64,000 nt of DNA from Eubacteriaceae bacterium. Lineage in GTDB: Bacteria; Bacillota; Clostridia; Lachnospirales; Lachnospiraceae. Both the position numbers and the translations under genes were made by a program. Positions 45,048 through 54,016 of this stretch are shown piece after piece (position 1 is the stretch's first letter; each line of letters starts with the position of its first letter). The stretch is taken from the NCBI GenBank assembly GCA_902362455.1, contig CABIWJ010000003.1:92380-156379 (forward strand), in the 5' to 3' direction. A model generated the notes under the pieces. It worked only from the letters and a program-made list of their open reading frames with translations. It was not told the DNA's origin and ran no database searches.

Positions 45048-45077
45048 AAGTGTAACAGATTGACATTTAAGTGTAAC
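45048..45077 (-). promoter_or_regulatory. LytTR-type operator of agr system 2
   Basis: AAGTGTAAC at 45048-45056 and again at 45069-45077, 21 bp apart, upstream of agrD of system 2, with a TATGAT -10-like element about 20 bp downstream in the leftward sense. It differs in sequence from the system 1 operator, so the two regulators should not cross-bind strongly. Confidence 0.75.
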
Positions 45078-45086
45078 GCTTTGCAT

Positions 45087-46373
45087 TTATTCCTTCACTT
45101 CAATTCCATAGAGCATTGCTGAAACCTCAAATATATCCCCTTTATCTGTAAAACTTACCGTTCCATTGTATTTTTCTACCACTTTGCGGACACTCTGAAC
45201 ACCATGCCCATGTCGGATATTATCTTTCTTGGTTGTTTTCAGGCTTTTATTTTTCTTTCCTGTTTTGCTGTTTGTTATTACAAGAAGCAAAATCCCCGAC
45301 TGGTACTTATTTTCAATCTTTACAAAACGCTGTCCCTCCGGCACCTTGCTACAGGCTTCTACCGCATTATCCACAAGATTTCCATACAATACACCTATAT
45401 CCCCATGATCAAGCTGCATCTTCTTTGGAATACGAATAGATGTTTCTACTTTTATCCCCCTTGCCTTTGCCCTGCCAAATTTAATGCGGAGCACAGAATC
45501 TACGATTGGATTATCAGAATACTGCTTTTCATCTATCTGCTCAAATTCTATGCACATCGCACCGATTTTCTCTGAAAGTTCATGCCCATCACTATTTTCC
45601 AACAGATGATACAGTTCATGCAATTTATGTTTCATATCGTGCTTTAACTTCTGCACTTCCTTATTCTGTTTTTCTGCTTCTTCATAATAGATGTCTTTAT
45701 AGTGCATTTCTTCCCTGTACATTGCATCCTCATACTGTTTTTGCACAAGATAATTAAAACGTTCCATCATATACAGCATAAAATAATCTGTCAGGACAAT
45801 GGAAATTACAATACTGGCACACATAAGCAGGCTTTTTTCACTGCCAGCTTCCAATGACAAAAGAATAACAAAGCAGCAGTTCAACACCGTAAAGGCAAAT
45901 ACCATAACAAGCACACCCAAAATTTCTTTCGGAAAATCAGCAATCTGCATCCCTTTCTTTGAAATCAATTTTGACAGAATATACATCACATTTCCACGAA
46001 CAAAGCTGCATATTACCATTACCAAATAATATTTATAACTTTCTCCCATATGAAAATTCATAGCATGGAGTAACAGCAAGGCTACAGGTTCAAACAGCAT
46101 TCCAATACCCATGAATGTCACAATATTTATAATTCTCGTCCACATTCCTGATTCATAATAAAATGATAACAGTATAAGCACAATCAAAAGAGTCGCAAGA
46201 TTCAGATACGGATTTTTTATGCTACTGACAAATGTCCATATAATTGCAGCAATGGTAAATCCAGCCCATATCCATACCTTTGATACTGGTTTCATTTTCT
46301 TATTGGAATGAAAATAATACATAAACACTGCCAGATCAAACAGGCTGATGGCAAAGCGTATCACATATTCCAT
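45087..46373 (-). CDS. agrC: AgrC-like sensor histidine kinase, system 2
   Basis: The 428-residue protein has an N-terminal half with about six membrane helices. The His is in KLKHDMKHKLHELYHLLENS, with N-box YGNLVDNAVEACSKV and G-box IRHGHGVQSVRKVVEKYNG. It is tightly linked to the response regulator gene (2 bp gap). It senses the system 2 cyclic peptide by inference. Confidence 0.92.
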   Translation of the reverse strand: MEYVIRFAISLFDLAVFMYYFHSNKKMKPVSKVWIWAGFTIAAIIWTFVSSIKNPYLNLATLLIVLILLSFYYESGMWTRIINIVTFMGIGMLFEPVALLLLHAMNFHMGESYKYYLVMVICSFVRGNVMYILSKLISKKGMQIADFPKEILGVLVMVFAFTVLNCCFVILLSLEAGSEKSLLMCASIVISIVLTDYFMLYMMERFNYLVQKQYEDAMYREEMHYKDIYYEEAEKQNKEVQKLKHDMKHKLHELYHLLENSDGHELSEKIGAMCIEFEQIDEKQYSDNPIVDSVLRIKFGRAKARGIKVETSIRIPKKMQLDHGDIGVLYGNLVDNAVEACSKVPEGQRFVKIENKYQSGILLLVITNSKTGKKNKSLKTTKKDNIRHGHGVQSVRKVVEKYNGTVSFTDKGDIFEVSAMLYGIEVKE

Positions 46374-46375
46374 CC

Positions 46376-47083
46376 TTAAACCATCCTCCTTACAAACTCC
46401 ATATGTTTTTCTTTTAAATTCTGCTTATGGGAGCGGGCAATCAGAAGTCTTTCTTCATTGTCCATCACTACTTCATCTCCATCAATCGCCCTGATATGCC
46501 CAAGATTGATGATATATGATACATGAATATGGGCAAAGACCTTATCATCAAGCTGTTTCCATATTTCTTCAGTTGTCATATTTGCCTTGAAATTTTCTGA
46601 AATCGTATGTATCACTGCCTGACGACCTTTCTTCTCAAAATACACAATATCATCGCAGCTAATACGAAACTGATTTTTTCGGAACTGAAAGACAAAGTCA
46701 CGCTTTATCATATGAAGATACTGCATGGCTTTTAAAAGAACGGACTCCAGCTTTTCCACTGTAATCGGTTTAGAAATATAGTCAAAGGTAATAACCTCAA
46801 AAACATCCATAACATACTGAGTATATCCAGTCAGGAATACAAACAATGCTTTGGCATCTATTTTCCGGATTTCTTTTGCAAGCTGCAAACCATTCATCTC
46901 CGGCATTTCAATGTCAAATATATACAGATGATACATTTCCCCATCATCTATAACATGCTTCAGCAACTCCTTCGCTGTAAAATACACTTCATAAGAAAAC
47001 TGGTACTGTGCTAACTTATCAAAAGCACTTTCCAGCATTTCTACATCTGTTCTGCTGTCATCACAGACCGCAATATTAAGCAT
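46376..47083 (-). CDS. agrA: AgrA-like LytTR response regulator, system 2
   Basis: This 235-residue protein has a receiver domain (LNIAVCDDSRTD; Asp in YIFDIEMPEMNG) and a LytTR domain (ISCDDIVYFEKKGRQAVIHT, FAHIHVSYIINLGHIRAIDG). It is likely to act on the AAGTGTAAC repeats at 45048-45077. Start ATG 47083 has GGAGGAAGTG upstream. Confidence 0.92.
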   Translation of the reverse strand: MLNIAVCDDSRTDVEMLESAFDKLAQYQFSYEVYFTAKELLKHVIDDGEMYHLYIFDIEMPEMNGLQLAKEIRKIDAKALFVFLTGYTQYVMDVFEVITFDYISKPITVEKLESVLLKAMQYLHMIKRDFVFQFRKNQFRISCDDIVYFEKKGRQAVIHTISENFKANMTTEEIWKQLDDKVFAHIHVSYIINLGHIRAIDGDEVVMDNEERLLIARSHKQNLKEKHMEFVRRMV

Positions 47084-47127
47084 AACACTTCCTCCTTTTC
47101 GAGCTTGGAAGCAGGAAGCACTTCAAT

Positions 47128-47463
47128 TTATCTAATCAACTTAGATAAATACGCCAGCACACGGTCAAAAAAATCATTTCTCTGCTCTTTTGTGCTGTTC
47201 GCAACATAGTAATCCAAATTAAAATCTTTTATGTTGCTGCTCTCGCCTGTTATAAGATATGTAGGATCAATTCCATATTTATGATAGAGTGTCAATACTT
47301 TATCTACAGATATTCCAGTTACACCTGCTTCAAGTTTTCGATAATGTTCTACTGTAACACCCAATACATCCGCAATTTCTGACTTTTCAAGGTTCATATT
47401 CAGTCTTGCCTCTCTTAGTCTCTTTCCTATCTGTATATTGGCATCTTTTCTTCCTGTGTCCAA
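47128..47463 (-). CDS. XRE-family HTH regulator of the agr region
   Basis: The HTH_3 domain IGKRLREARLNMNLEKSEIA and DVLGVTVEHYRKLEAGVTGI is followed by a short helical tail. I place the start at TTG 47463 because AGAGGTG lies 9 nt upstream; ATG codons at 47475-47490 and an earlier start at 47535 are alternatives with poorer sites. It reads into the system 2 regulator and may set basal expression. Confidence 0.75.
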   Translation of the reverse strand: MDTGRKDANIQIGKRLREARLNMNLEKSEIADVLGVTVEHYRKLEAGVTGISVDKVLTLYHKYGIDPTYLITGESSNIKDFNLDYYVANSTKEQRNDFFDRVLAYLSKLIR

Positions 47464-47581
47464 GATTTTGCACCTCTTTTCCATGTTAATCATATCAATG
47501 GGACTTTGATTCTCATAGTCCAGAAAACAACCCAATGCACATCATTTTATGCTCGTGAGTAGGTTAATTTGTGCTTTTATT

Positions 47582-47616
47582 AAAAAAACGAATGGCACAC
47601 CTGATGCCATTCGTCT
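47582..47616 (-). terminator. Terminator after mgsA
   Basis: Leftward hairpin ACGAATGGCA / TGCCATTCGT followed by TTTTTTTAAT. Confidence 0.87.
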
Positions 47617-47681
47617 TTATCTGCTTTATATTCTGTTGTAAATTCTATTAGCGGACAGCTTTTGGCTATTTATCATATCCA

Positions 47682-48152
47682 TCACTGCATTTCTTTTACT
47701 CTGACATCCACTGTATTTTTAAAATTTTCAATCTGATGTGAATACTGTTCATTCATAAGTGTGGAATGAATCATAAAATCCGCTGTCGCAATATTATTTG
47801 CAATCGGTATATCATACACCTGTGCAATTCTAAGAAGTGCCTTAACATCTGGATCATGTGGCTGTGCTGCCAGTGGATCGGAGAAGAAAATAACCATGTC
47901 GATATTTCCCTCTACAATTTTTGCCCCTATCTGCTGATCTCCACCTAATGGACCACTGTTATATCCTTTTATCTTTAATCCTACATGATCTGCTATCATT
48001 CTCGCAGTCGTTCCGGTTCCTGACAGATTATGTTGCTGTAAAATTTCTTTATTGTCCATACACCATTTCAACATATCCTGTTTTTTCCCATCATGAGCAA
48101 TCAAAGCTATGTTTTTTTGTTTTTCAATCGTCATTGTAAGATATTTAATCAT
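47682..48152 (-). CDS. mgsA: Methylglyoxal synthase
   Basis: The 156-residue enzyme converts dihydroxyacetone phosphate to methylglyoxal. Signature blocks are IALIAHDGKKQDMLKWC, LSGTGTTARMIADH, GYNSGPLGGDQQIGAKI (catalytic region) and MVIFFSDPLAAQPHDPDVKALLRIA. It overlaps the AraC gene by 4 bp (ATGA). Association with LacLM suggests overflow relief during rapid lactose use. Confidence 0.93.
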   Translation of the reverse strand: MIKYLTMTIEKQKNIALIAHDGKKQDMLKWCMDNKEILQQHNLSGTGTTARMIADHVGLKIKGYNSGPLGGDQQIGAKIVEGNIDMVIFFSDPLAAQPHDPDVKALLRIAQVYDIPIANNIATADFMIHSTLMNEQYSHQIENFKNTVDVRVKEMQ

Positions 48153-48976
48153 CTGCGTACCCCCAAGCTGCCGTTTCTATTATTGTGTTCCATCCTTTTT
48201 CTGTACTCTCTTGGTGTAATCTTGTATCTATCCTTAAAAACACGGTTAAAAGTTCTTTGACTTTCAAACCCACAATCAAGACATATATTTGTAATGGAAT
48301 CCATTGTGTTTTCCAGTGCCGCAACTGCATAATTTAACCGGACTCCATTCACATATTTACTAAAATTACAGTGAAATGTTTTTGCAAACATTCTTGATAA
48401 CACATATTTGCTTACACACAAATCGTATGCCATTTTTTCAAGACTGATTTTCTCTCTAAAATTTTTAGCTACATATTCTACCGCATTATAAATCAGGTCA
48501 TCACTCCCTACTGTGCTTTTATCAACCATTGGCATTTCTGCGAAAACATGGGCAAGAATCATCTGTACATAAGCCTGTATCAGCATGGGATTCCCCTCTG
48601 TTATTCCTGCCAGATATTTTATGGCATTTACTACATCAGGATGCACTTGCTCTTTTTTTACAACCGGGTTCTTCGGGCTGTATATCTGCAACTCTTTATA
48701 ATAGGAAGGAAACAGTGTCGGATCAAGATACAGGTATATTACCTTGTTTTCTTTTTTCCCAAATACTTGATAATGATGTATTACGTTTGGAAACACGATT
48801 GCAAAATCACCCTCATCCATGTGATACAATTCTTGTCCAACTCCAAGTTCAATATCCCCATCCGTTACATACACTACCTCTATTGCTTCATGTAAATGTG
48901 GTGGAAAATGCACTGTTTTCTTCCACTCTACCACTATTCCATCAGTTCTGTTCTCATATACCAATAACACTTGCAA
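48149..48976 (-). CDS. AraC-family regulator of the lac genes
   Basis: The N-terminal cupin domain (HFPPHLHEAIEVVYVTDGDI, GDFAIVFPNVIHHYQVF) is followed by two C-terminal HTH motifs (LEKMAYDLCVSKYVLSRMFA; ITNICLDCGFESQRTFNRVF). GAGGAG precedes TTG 48976 and GTG 48970, so the start is probably one of these rather than the earlier TTG 48988 that overlaps the ribosome site. It lies just after lacM and most likely activates lacLM in response to lactose. Confidence 0.88.
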   Translation of the reverse strand: MQVLLVYENRTDGIVVEWKKTVHFPPHLHEAIEVVYVTDGDIELGVGQELYHMDEGDFAIVFPNVIHHYQVFGKKENKVIYLYLDPTLFPSYYKELQIYSPKNPVVKKEQVHPDVVNAIKYLAGITEGNPMLIQAYVQMILAHVFAEMPMVDKSTVGSDDLIYNAVEYVAKNFREKISLEKMAYDLCVSKYVLSRMFAKTFHCNFSKYVNGVRLNYAVAALENTMDSITNICLDCGFESQRTFNRVFKDRYKITPREYRKRMEHNNRNGSLGVRR

Positions 48977-48994
48977 GCAACTCCTCAAACAAAC

Positions 48995-49948
48995 TTAGCG
49001 GATAATGAAGGAATAGTGAATGTCTTTTTCTGCACTAATCCGATAATCATCTTCCACATCACTTCCCCAGCTATCAATTCCACCGACTCCTCTTACTGCA
49101 CCATAGACACAAAGGACTGTTCTTCTTGCTGGTGGCAGTTCCTCATGGTGTGTTGCGTTTTCAATCTCTGATGCTGTATAAGGCAGGCACGAAAAAGCAA
49201 ATGCCTTGTCGTTTTCTTCTATTCTTAATGTCTGTGGTGAACTATCCGTTCTGCTATTATCAAGACTTGTATGTCTTGTAATCTCCAGCCACTCTGTATC
49301 CATTCTCATACCACATTCCTGTGGAACCAGATATGGTGTCAGGCTCAAATCTGATACCTCATAAATTCCTTTTTCTGCCCCTGCCTTTCTGTCCGGATAG
49401 GTTTCCCCCGATAATCCCTTGTACATATATTTATCTGCAAGTGTCGGCATAATAAACCTCATTCCGAATACCGGAAGTTCCGGCAGTCCCTTTACTCCTG
49501 TGTAATCCACATCCACCTTGATATTTCCAGTTACATCAATGGTATAAGATACAATGACTGTTGTTACTGGATTGCTGACAGTCTCATAAGTATATTTCAC
49601 AATTATTTCCCCGGCAGCCACATCACCGCCATAGCTGTTATTGTCCGGAGCATACTGCTTTTGCAATTCACCATCCATAATAACTTCAGTTTTTTTACAG
49701 TCAATGAACATATCCGATGCGAGCCAGCTTCCACTTTTAATGTGAAACCTGCTGCCTCTGTCATTATCTGTTAATGCTCTCCAAAAAGTAGGCTTTGGAC
49801 AACGATACAGCCATTCATAACCGTTTTTTACTATAGACTCCAAACCGCCCTGTGAATAAGAGAATATATAGTCAAACCCATCTCCATGTACACCAAGTGT
49901 ATAATCTCCATATACAACTCTCAATTTATTCTTATCTGTATAAGCCAT
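48995..49948 (-). CDS. lacM: Beta-galactosidase small subunit (LacM)
   Basis: This 317-residue protein equals the C-terminal domain 5 (Bgal_small_N) of long beta-galactosidases: YIFSYSQGGLESIVKNGYEW, PTFWRALTDNDRG and LPVFGMRFIMP. It overlaps the large-subunit gene by 17 bp. Split LacL/LacM heterodimers are known from lactobacilli and other Firmicutes. Confidence 0.92.
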   Translation of the reverse strand: MAYTDKNKLRVVYGDYTLGVHGDGFDYIFSYSQGGLESIVKNGYEWLYRCPKPTFWRALTDNDRGSRFHIKSGSWLASDMFIDCKKTEVIMDGELQKQYAPDNNSYGGDVAAGEIIVKYTYETVSNPVTTVIVSYTIDVTGNIKVDVDYTGVKGLPELPVFGMRFIMPTLADKYMYKGLSGETYPDRKAGAEKGIYEVSDLSLTPYLVPQECGMRMDTEWLEITRHTSLDNSRTDSSPQTLRIEENDKAFAFSCLPYTASEIENATHHEELPPARRTVLCVYGAVRGVGGIDSWGSDVEDDYRISAEKDIHYSFIIR

Positions 49949-51833
49949 AGTAATACCTCACTTCCTGCATAGCTGGTTTTTCCTTACGGTCTGCAAATAC
50001 AATTCCATTTCCTGAAAACTCATAATCAGAAGGCTTATCATCAAAGTCCCCGCCATAACGCAAAACTTCTTTTCCTGTCACTTCATCTTTCACGAGAAGT
50101 GCCTGATCAATGAAATCCCAGATAAATCCACCGTGGTACATCTCATACTTATCTATTAACTTCATATAAGTACCAAGTCCTCCCATCGAATTACCCATAT
50201 CATGCATATACTCACACAAAAGATACGGTTTCTTTGGATTATTATTTAAATATTCCTCCACTTCATAAGGCTTTGCATACATCCTGCTCTCTACATCTGA
50301 TATGGTTTCCTCATAATTACGGTCATAGAAAGAGCTTTCATAATGAACAAATCTGCCATCCTGCTTTTCCTTGAAGTAAGTATTCATTGCTTCTATGTCA
50401 TCACCCGCATAAGATTCATTTCCTAAAGACCAGAAAAGAATTGCTGTATGGTTTTTAAAAGTTTCAAAATTACTCCTAGCCCTGTCAACAACAGCCTCCC
50501 GCCATTGCGGAATAGAACAAGGTACGCTGCACGATGGTTCAATCGCACCAAGTTTCTGGAATGTTCCATGACTTTCCATATTCGTTTCTGCCATTACATA
50601 AATACCAGCTTTATCACACAGGTAATACCACGGTATCTGATCCGGATAATGGCATGTGCGTACTGCATTGATATTATTTCTAATCATACAATCAATGTCT
50701 GCTGTCATTTCATCCATACTGATGCTTCTTCCTGTCTTTGCACTCCACTCATGACGGTTTACTCCGGTAATGACAAGACGTTTACCATTTAAATAGATTA
50801 CCTTGTCAATCATTTCCAGTCTTCTGAAACCTATGTCATATGGAATTATCTCTAATATTTCTCCATCTTCGCCTCTAAGCTCTACATATGCGTGATACAG
50901 ATATGGGCAGTAATTATCCCATGCCTTAACACTTCCAACCTCAGTATCTATCACTCCTACAAGACTTCCAGCTTTTTCCTCTAAGGTGATATTGTCCTCT
51001 GCCACCTGATTATTCTCTCTGTCTTTTAAAACCAAATGGGCAGATACTTTCTTTCCTTCTGGAGCAGATACTTTCATCTTTACCGATACCCTGCCGCTTA
51101 TATTGTCCTTGTTTAGTGTTGGCTGAAACCATACATCTTCCAAATGCACCTCTGGCACTGCTTTTAAAGTTACATTTCTAAAAATTCCAAAAAATCGGAA
51201 AAAGTCCTGATCCTCCAAAAATGCTGCCGTACTCATTTTGTGAACCTGAACTGCCAGCACATTTCCTTTTTCTCTGATAAATGGTGTCAGATCAAATTCT
51301 GACGGTGTAAAACTATCCTCCGCATATCCTACAAACTGACCATTCAGCCACAGATACATCGCTTCTTCCACACCTTCAAAACAGATACGGATTTTCTTTT
51401 CACGCATTTGCTCACTCAAATCAAATCGTTTGATATAAGATCCGACAGGATTATACTCTGCCTCGGAAAACATTCCTGCCTCGTCCCCGGTACTCTCCAT
51501 ACTATACGCACCCCTGTGATATTCTTTTCCCTCCCACGGATACATCGTATTGATATAGCGTATTTTGTCATAGCCTGCCAGTTCGATATGCCCCGGAACC
51601 ATAATCTTATCAAATGAAGATGCATCAAAATTTTCCTCATAGAAATTTTCCGGTCTGTCCATTACATTTTTGCTAAAAGCAAACTCCCATTGTCCATTTA
51701 ATGACTGCATCAAAGGATTTTCTGATTTTTCCATATCTGCATAATCCATATAGTAACAATGGTCGCTGTGTGCGTCCAACTGGTTTACACGGAACACTTC
51801 CGGATTGTCTAACCATTTCATATCAGCGTTCAT
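49932..51833 (-). CDS. lacL: Beta-galactosidase large subunit (LacL)
   Basis: The 633-residue GH2 protein has a jelly-roll, an immunoglobulin-like and a TIM-barrel domain. Catalytic-site blocks are NGKRLVITGVNRHEW, NAVRTCHYPDQIPWYYLCD, VMAETNMESHG, ILFWSLGNESYAGDD (acid/base Glu), PYLLCEYMHDMGNSMGG (nucleophile Glu) and GGFIWDFIDQAL. ATG 51833 has AAGGAGAATTATT. Domain 5 is supplied by LacM. Confidence 0.93.
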   Translation of the reverse strand: MNADMKWLDNPEVFRVNQLDAHSDHCYYMDYADMEKSENPLMQSLNGQWEFAFSKNVMDRPENFYEENFDASSFDKIMVPGHIELAGYDKIRYINTMYPWEGKEYHRGAYSMESTGDEAGMFSEAEYNPVGSYIKRFDLSEQMREKKIRICFEGVEEAMYLWLNGQFVGYAEDSFTPSEFDLTPFIREKGNVLAVQVHKMSTAAFLEDQDFFRFFGIFRNVTLKAVPEVHLEDVWFQPTLNKDNISGRVSVKMKVSAPEGKKVSAHLVLKDRENNQVAEDNITLEEKAGSLVGVIDTEVGSVKAWDNYCPYLYHAYVELRGEDGEILEIIPYDIGFRRLEMIDKVIYLNGKRLVITGVNRHEWSAKTGRSISMDEMTADIDCMIRNNINAVRTCHYPDQIPWYYLCDKAGIYVMAETNMESHGTFQKLGAIEPSCSVPCSIPQWREAVVDRARSNFETFKNHTAILFWSLGNESYAGDDIEAMNTYFKEKQDGRFVHYESSFYDRNYEETISDVESRMYAKPYEVEEYLNNNPKKPYLLCEYMHDMGNSMGGLGTYMKLIDKYEMYHGGFIWDFIDQALLVKDEVTGKEVLRYGGDFDDKPSDYEFSGNGIVFADRKEKPAMQEVRYYYGLYR

Positions 51834-51899
51834 AATAATTCTCCTTTTTTTCTTATTTTCTATATAGCCCCTAAAGTCAAACTCCAGGGGCTATTTTCA

Positions 51900-52811
51900 T
51901 TACTGATTCTGCATATTTTCTTTTAATTTCATATTTGCACTCTCTACATTAAGGAATGAAAGAATGACTGTAATAATAATGTCAAATATAAACGGAAGCC
52001 ACAGATACATAAAATACATCATATTGATACAGCTATCCGGCTGAACCGCATTATCAAGGTTAATATATCCACTTATGTCAAGCAGCCAGCCTGAAAGTGC
52101 AACACCAATACCTCCACCGAGCTTTACACCTAATGAAGTACAGGAGAACATGGAACCGTCAATCCGCTTTCCACTCTTTAAATAAGTATGTTCTGAACAC
52201 TGTGCAATTACTGCACTCATGTCTCCCTGCCACGGTCCTTCTCCGAGGGATGTAAGAACTGTAAATAACAGCATCAGCGGAACACTTCCCAGATAACCTG
52301 CCACTGCAACCATCAAACGGCATACTGTAGCAAGCATATAACTATACTTGTTTAACTTATACATTCCTTTCATTTTTGAAACCAGTGCAGGTGTAACGGC
52401 AAGTGCAATGATCAAAGGAATATTATTCGCCCATGAAAATACACCGAACAAATTCTTATTCAGCAATACATATGTCATAAAAAAGATTCCTACATTCACC
52501 ATAGAAGCACGAAGCTGCTGAAGAATATAGATCACACAAATCATTGAAAAATATTTATTACTAAAGAGAAGTTTTATTGTCTGCTTAAAAGAAAGTTTGT
52601 CATCTTCCTCTCCTGCCACACTGTCATCTTTTAATTCTTCATCTGACAGCTCTTTTACCGAAAATACAGCAAGTGTATTGGTAATAATACCTATAATACA
52701 GTAAATAAATGCGATAGTTCTCCATGCGGCTGCACCGCCACCAAACATTTCTACTGCACCAACAGTAACAGACTGGATGACCAGATTCAATACTTTCCTC
52801 GATTCGCCCAT
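51900..52811 (-). pseudogene. GPH-type sugar (lactose) transporter, N-terminus replaced
   Basis: This 303-residue C-terminal part of an MFS/GPH sugar:cation symporter has eight or so helices and text such as LSFKQTIKLLFSNKYFSMICV and GEGPWQGDMSAVIAQCSEHT, LGVKLGGGIGVALSGWLLDISG. Complete members have about 450 residues; the first four helices are missing. At about 52800 the frame gives way to an unrelated sequence. The gene sits directly upstream of lacL and would have been the lactose permease. Confidence 0.8.
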
Positions 52812-53079
52812 CCGTCAAATCATAACTCATATCAAGAAAATCTAATATCTTTGCCTCTTGGACTGTCCCATCCAGAAGAATTATTTTTACTTTTCTGCTT
52901 ATGTGCAAAATACTACATACAAAATCCAAATAATCTTTAGGAGTTATTCCTGTTTTTATAAATTCTTTGTGAACCGATTCTCTCCATTCGCTCGCTCCTT
53001 CACCTGAAAACGTGCTCCATACGCTTCGAACGACTGTAAGCACCTTAACTGCCCAATCAACATACTCTTTCCTATTCAC
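52812..53079 (-). pseudogene. Unknown 5' fragment fused to the transporter remnant
   Basis: A GTG-started frame reads NRKEYVDWAVKVLTVVRSVW, SEWRESVHKEFIKTGITPKD and KIILLDGTVQEAKILDFLDM, then runs out of phase into transporter DNA. I do not recognise it. No good ribosome site. It appears to be the broken end of another gene joined by deletion. Confidence 0.45.
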
Positions 53080-53156
53080 ATAATATATATGGGCATCATC
53101 AATCCCATCCTAGTTAGTAATTAGAATAGTATATACATTAGCGTCTTTTTCTGTTC

Positions 53157-53233
53157 ACGTTTTTGGGGTATTACCAAATGGAAATAATTTAGTCAAAAAG
53201 ATTGTGGTTAGATATTTGGTATCAAAAAACGTG
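53157..53233. repeat. Palindromic element (possible MITE or IS remnant)
   Basis: CACGTTTTTGGGGTATTACCAAAT (split arms) and ATTTGGTATCAAAAAACGTG are imperfect inverted repeats about 20 bp long with 30 nt between. They flank no gene, and the sequence changes character (GC-rich) immediately to the right. Confidence 0.5.
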
Positions 53234-53244
53234 ATACAAAACAG

Positions 53245-53493
53245 GTGTTTAAAGCGATTGCACATCAACAAGGTGTTTCCGCATCAGAAGTAAAAGAACG
53301 TATTCAATCAACCATCTGCATTTACCACAAGCACGACTGCCGCAGAACGATTGCGGCGATTTCCGACGCACTGCCGGATATGGACGCAGCTATGCGTCCG
53401 CTGGCAGAGCAGACGATCCATAAACTGCAAAACATAACCGACGCAGCATTTGAGGAAGCGCAGTTCACCATGACGCTTTCAGACGCAGAGTAA
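53245..53493 (+). pseudogene. Fragment of a Spo0A-C-like small protein (GC-rich)
   Basis: The frame begins in phase at GTG without a ribosome site and reads FKAIAHQQGVSASEVKERIQ ... FEEAQFTMTLSDAE. The HTH wording resembles the protein at 36254-36487 (IAxxxGxxxxEVxxxI). Codon use is far more GC-rich than neighbours, so it is a foreign scrap, probably lacking its N-terminus. Confidence 0.5.
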
Positions 53494-53502
53494 AAGATGA
53501 CG

Positions 53503-53551
53503 CGGGCGCGGCAGCCGATGATGACTGCTGCGCCCCGCGTTTTTTGTGCTA
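53503..53551 (+). terminator. GC-rich terminator
   Basis: ACGCGGGCGCGGCAG / CTGCTGCGCCCCGCGT hairpin followed by TTTTTTG; very stable. It follows the GC-rich fragment. Confidence 0.85.
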
Positions 53552-53575
53552 AGCTGTTTCCAATCGTAGGGATTG

Positions 53576-54001
53576 TTAAAAGTCAAGCCGCATCTTAGAT
53601 AAGTTTGCCCAAACACCAATGATGTCAGAAGATGTAAAATAATAAAAATCAGAAGTTTCAGATTGTAGGTATCCCTTTTTTGTTGCAATACCAATGTAAA
53701 CAAGTTCGTAATTCGTCCCATCTGAAAGATCAAACACGAATTTTATTGTACTACCGTCGTTAGTAGAATCTGAATTTGCATCTTTCACAGGCAGCTCAGA
53801 AAAAAACGTATATAGGTAGTCAATATCCGCTTCTTCTGTTAGCGTTTTTTCCTTGGTGTCTGCCTCTGAGTTAGAATAGTACGTTTCAATTTTCACAACA
53901 TCTGATGCAGAAAAAGGAAAAACAATATATTCTTTCTTTCCACAACCAGAAATTCCAAATATAATTGCCATTGCGAGAAAAAATGTAAAGACTTTCTTCA
54001 T
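53576..54001 (-). CDS. Small lipoprotein linked to ECF-controlled protease
   Basis: This 141-residue protein begins KKVFTFFLAMAIIFGISGCGKK, a clear lipobox (ISGC). The outer domain is a small alpha/beta fold (IVFPFSASDVVKIETYYSNS ... YFTSSDIIGVWANLSKM) without a known family. It starts 15 bp after the secreted protease-like gene and is probably in the same ECF-dependent transcript; an inhibitor or immunity role is possible by position only. Confidence 0.7.
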   Translation of the reverse strand: MKKVFTFFLAMAIIFGISGCGKKEYIVFPFSASDVVKIETYYSNSEADTKEKTLTEEADIDYLYTFFSELPVKDANSDSTNDGSTIKFVFDLSDGTNYELVYIGIATKKGYLQSETSDFYYFTSSDIIGVWANLSKMRLDF

Positions 54002-54016
54002 ACTTAACTTCCTTTT

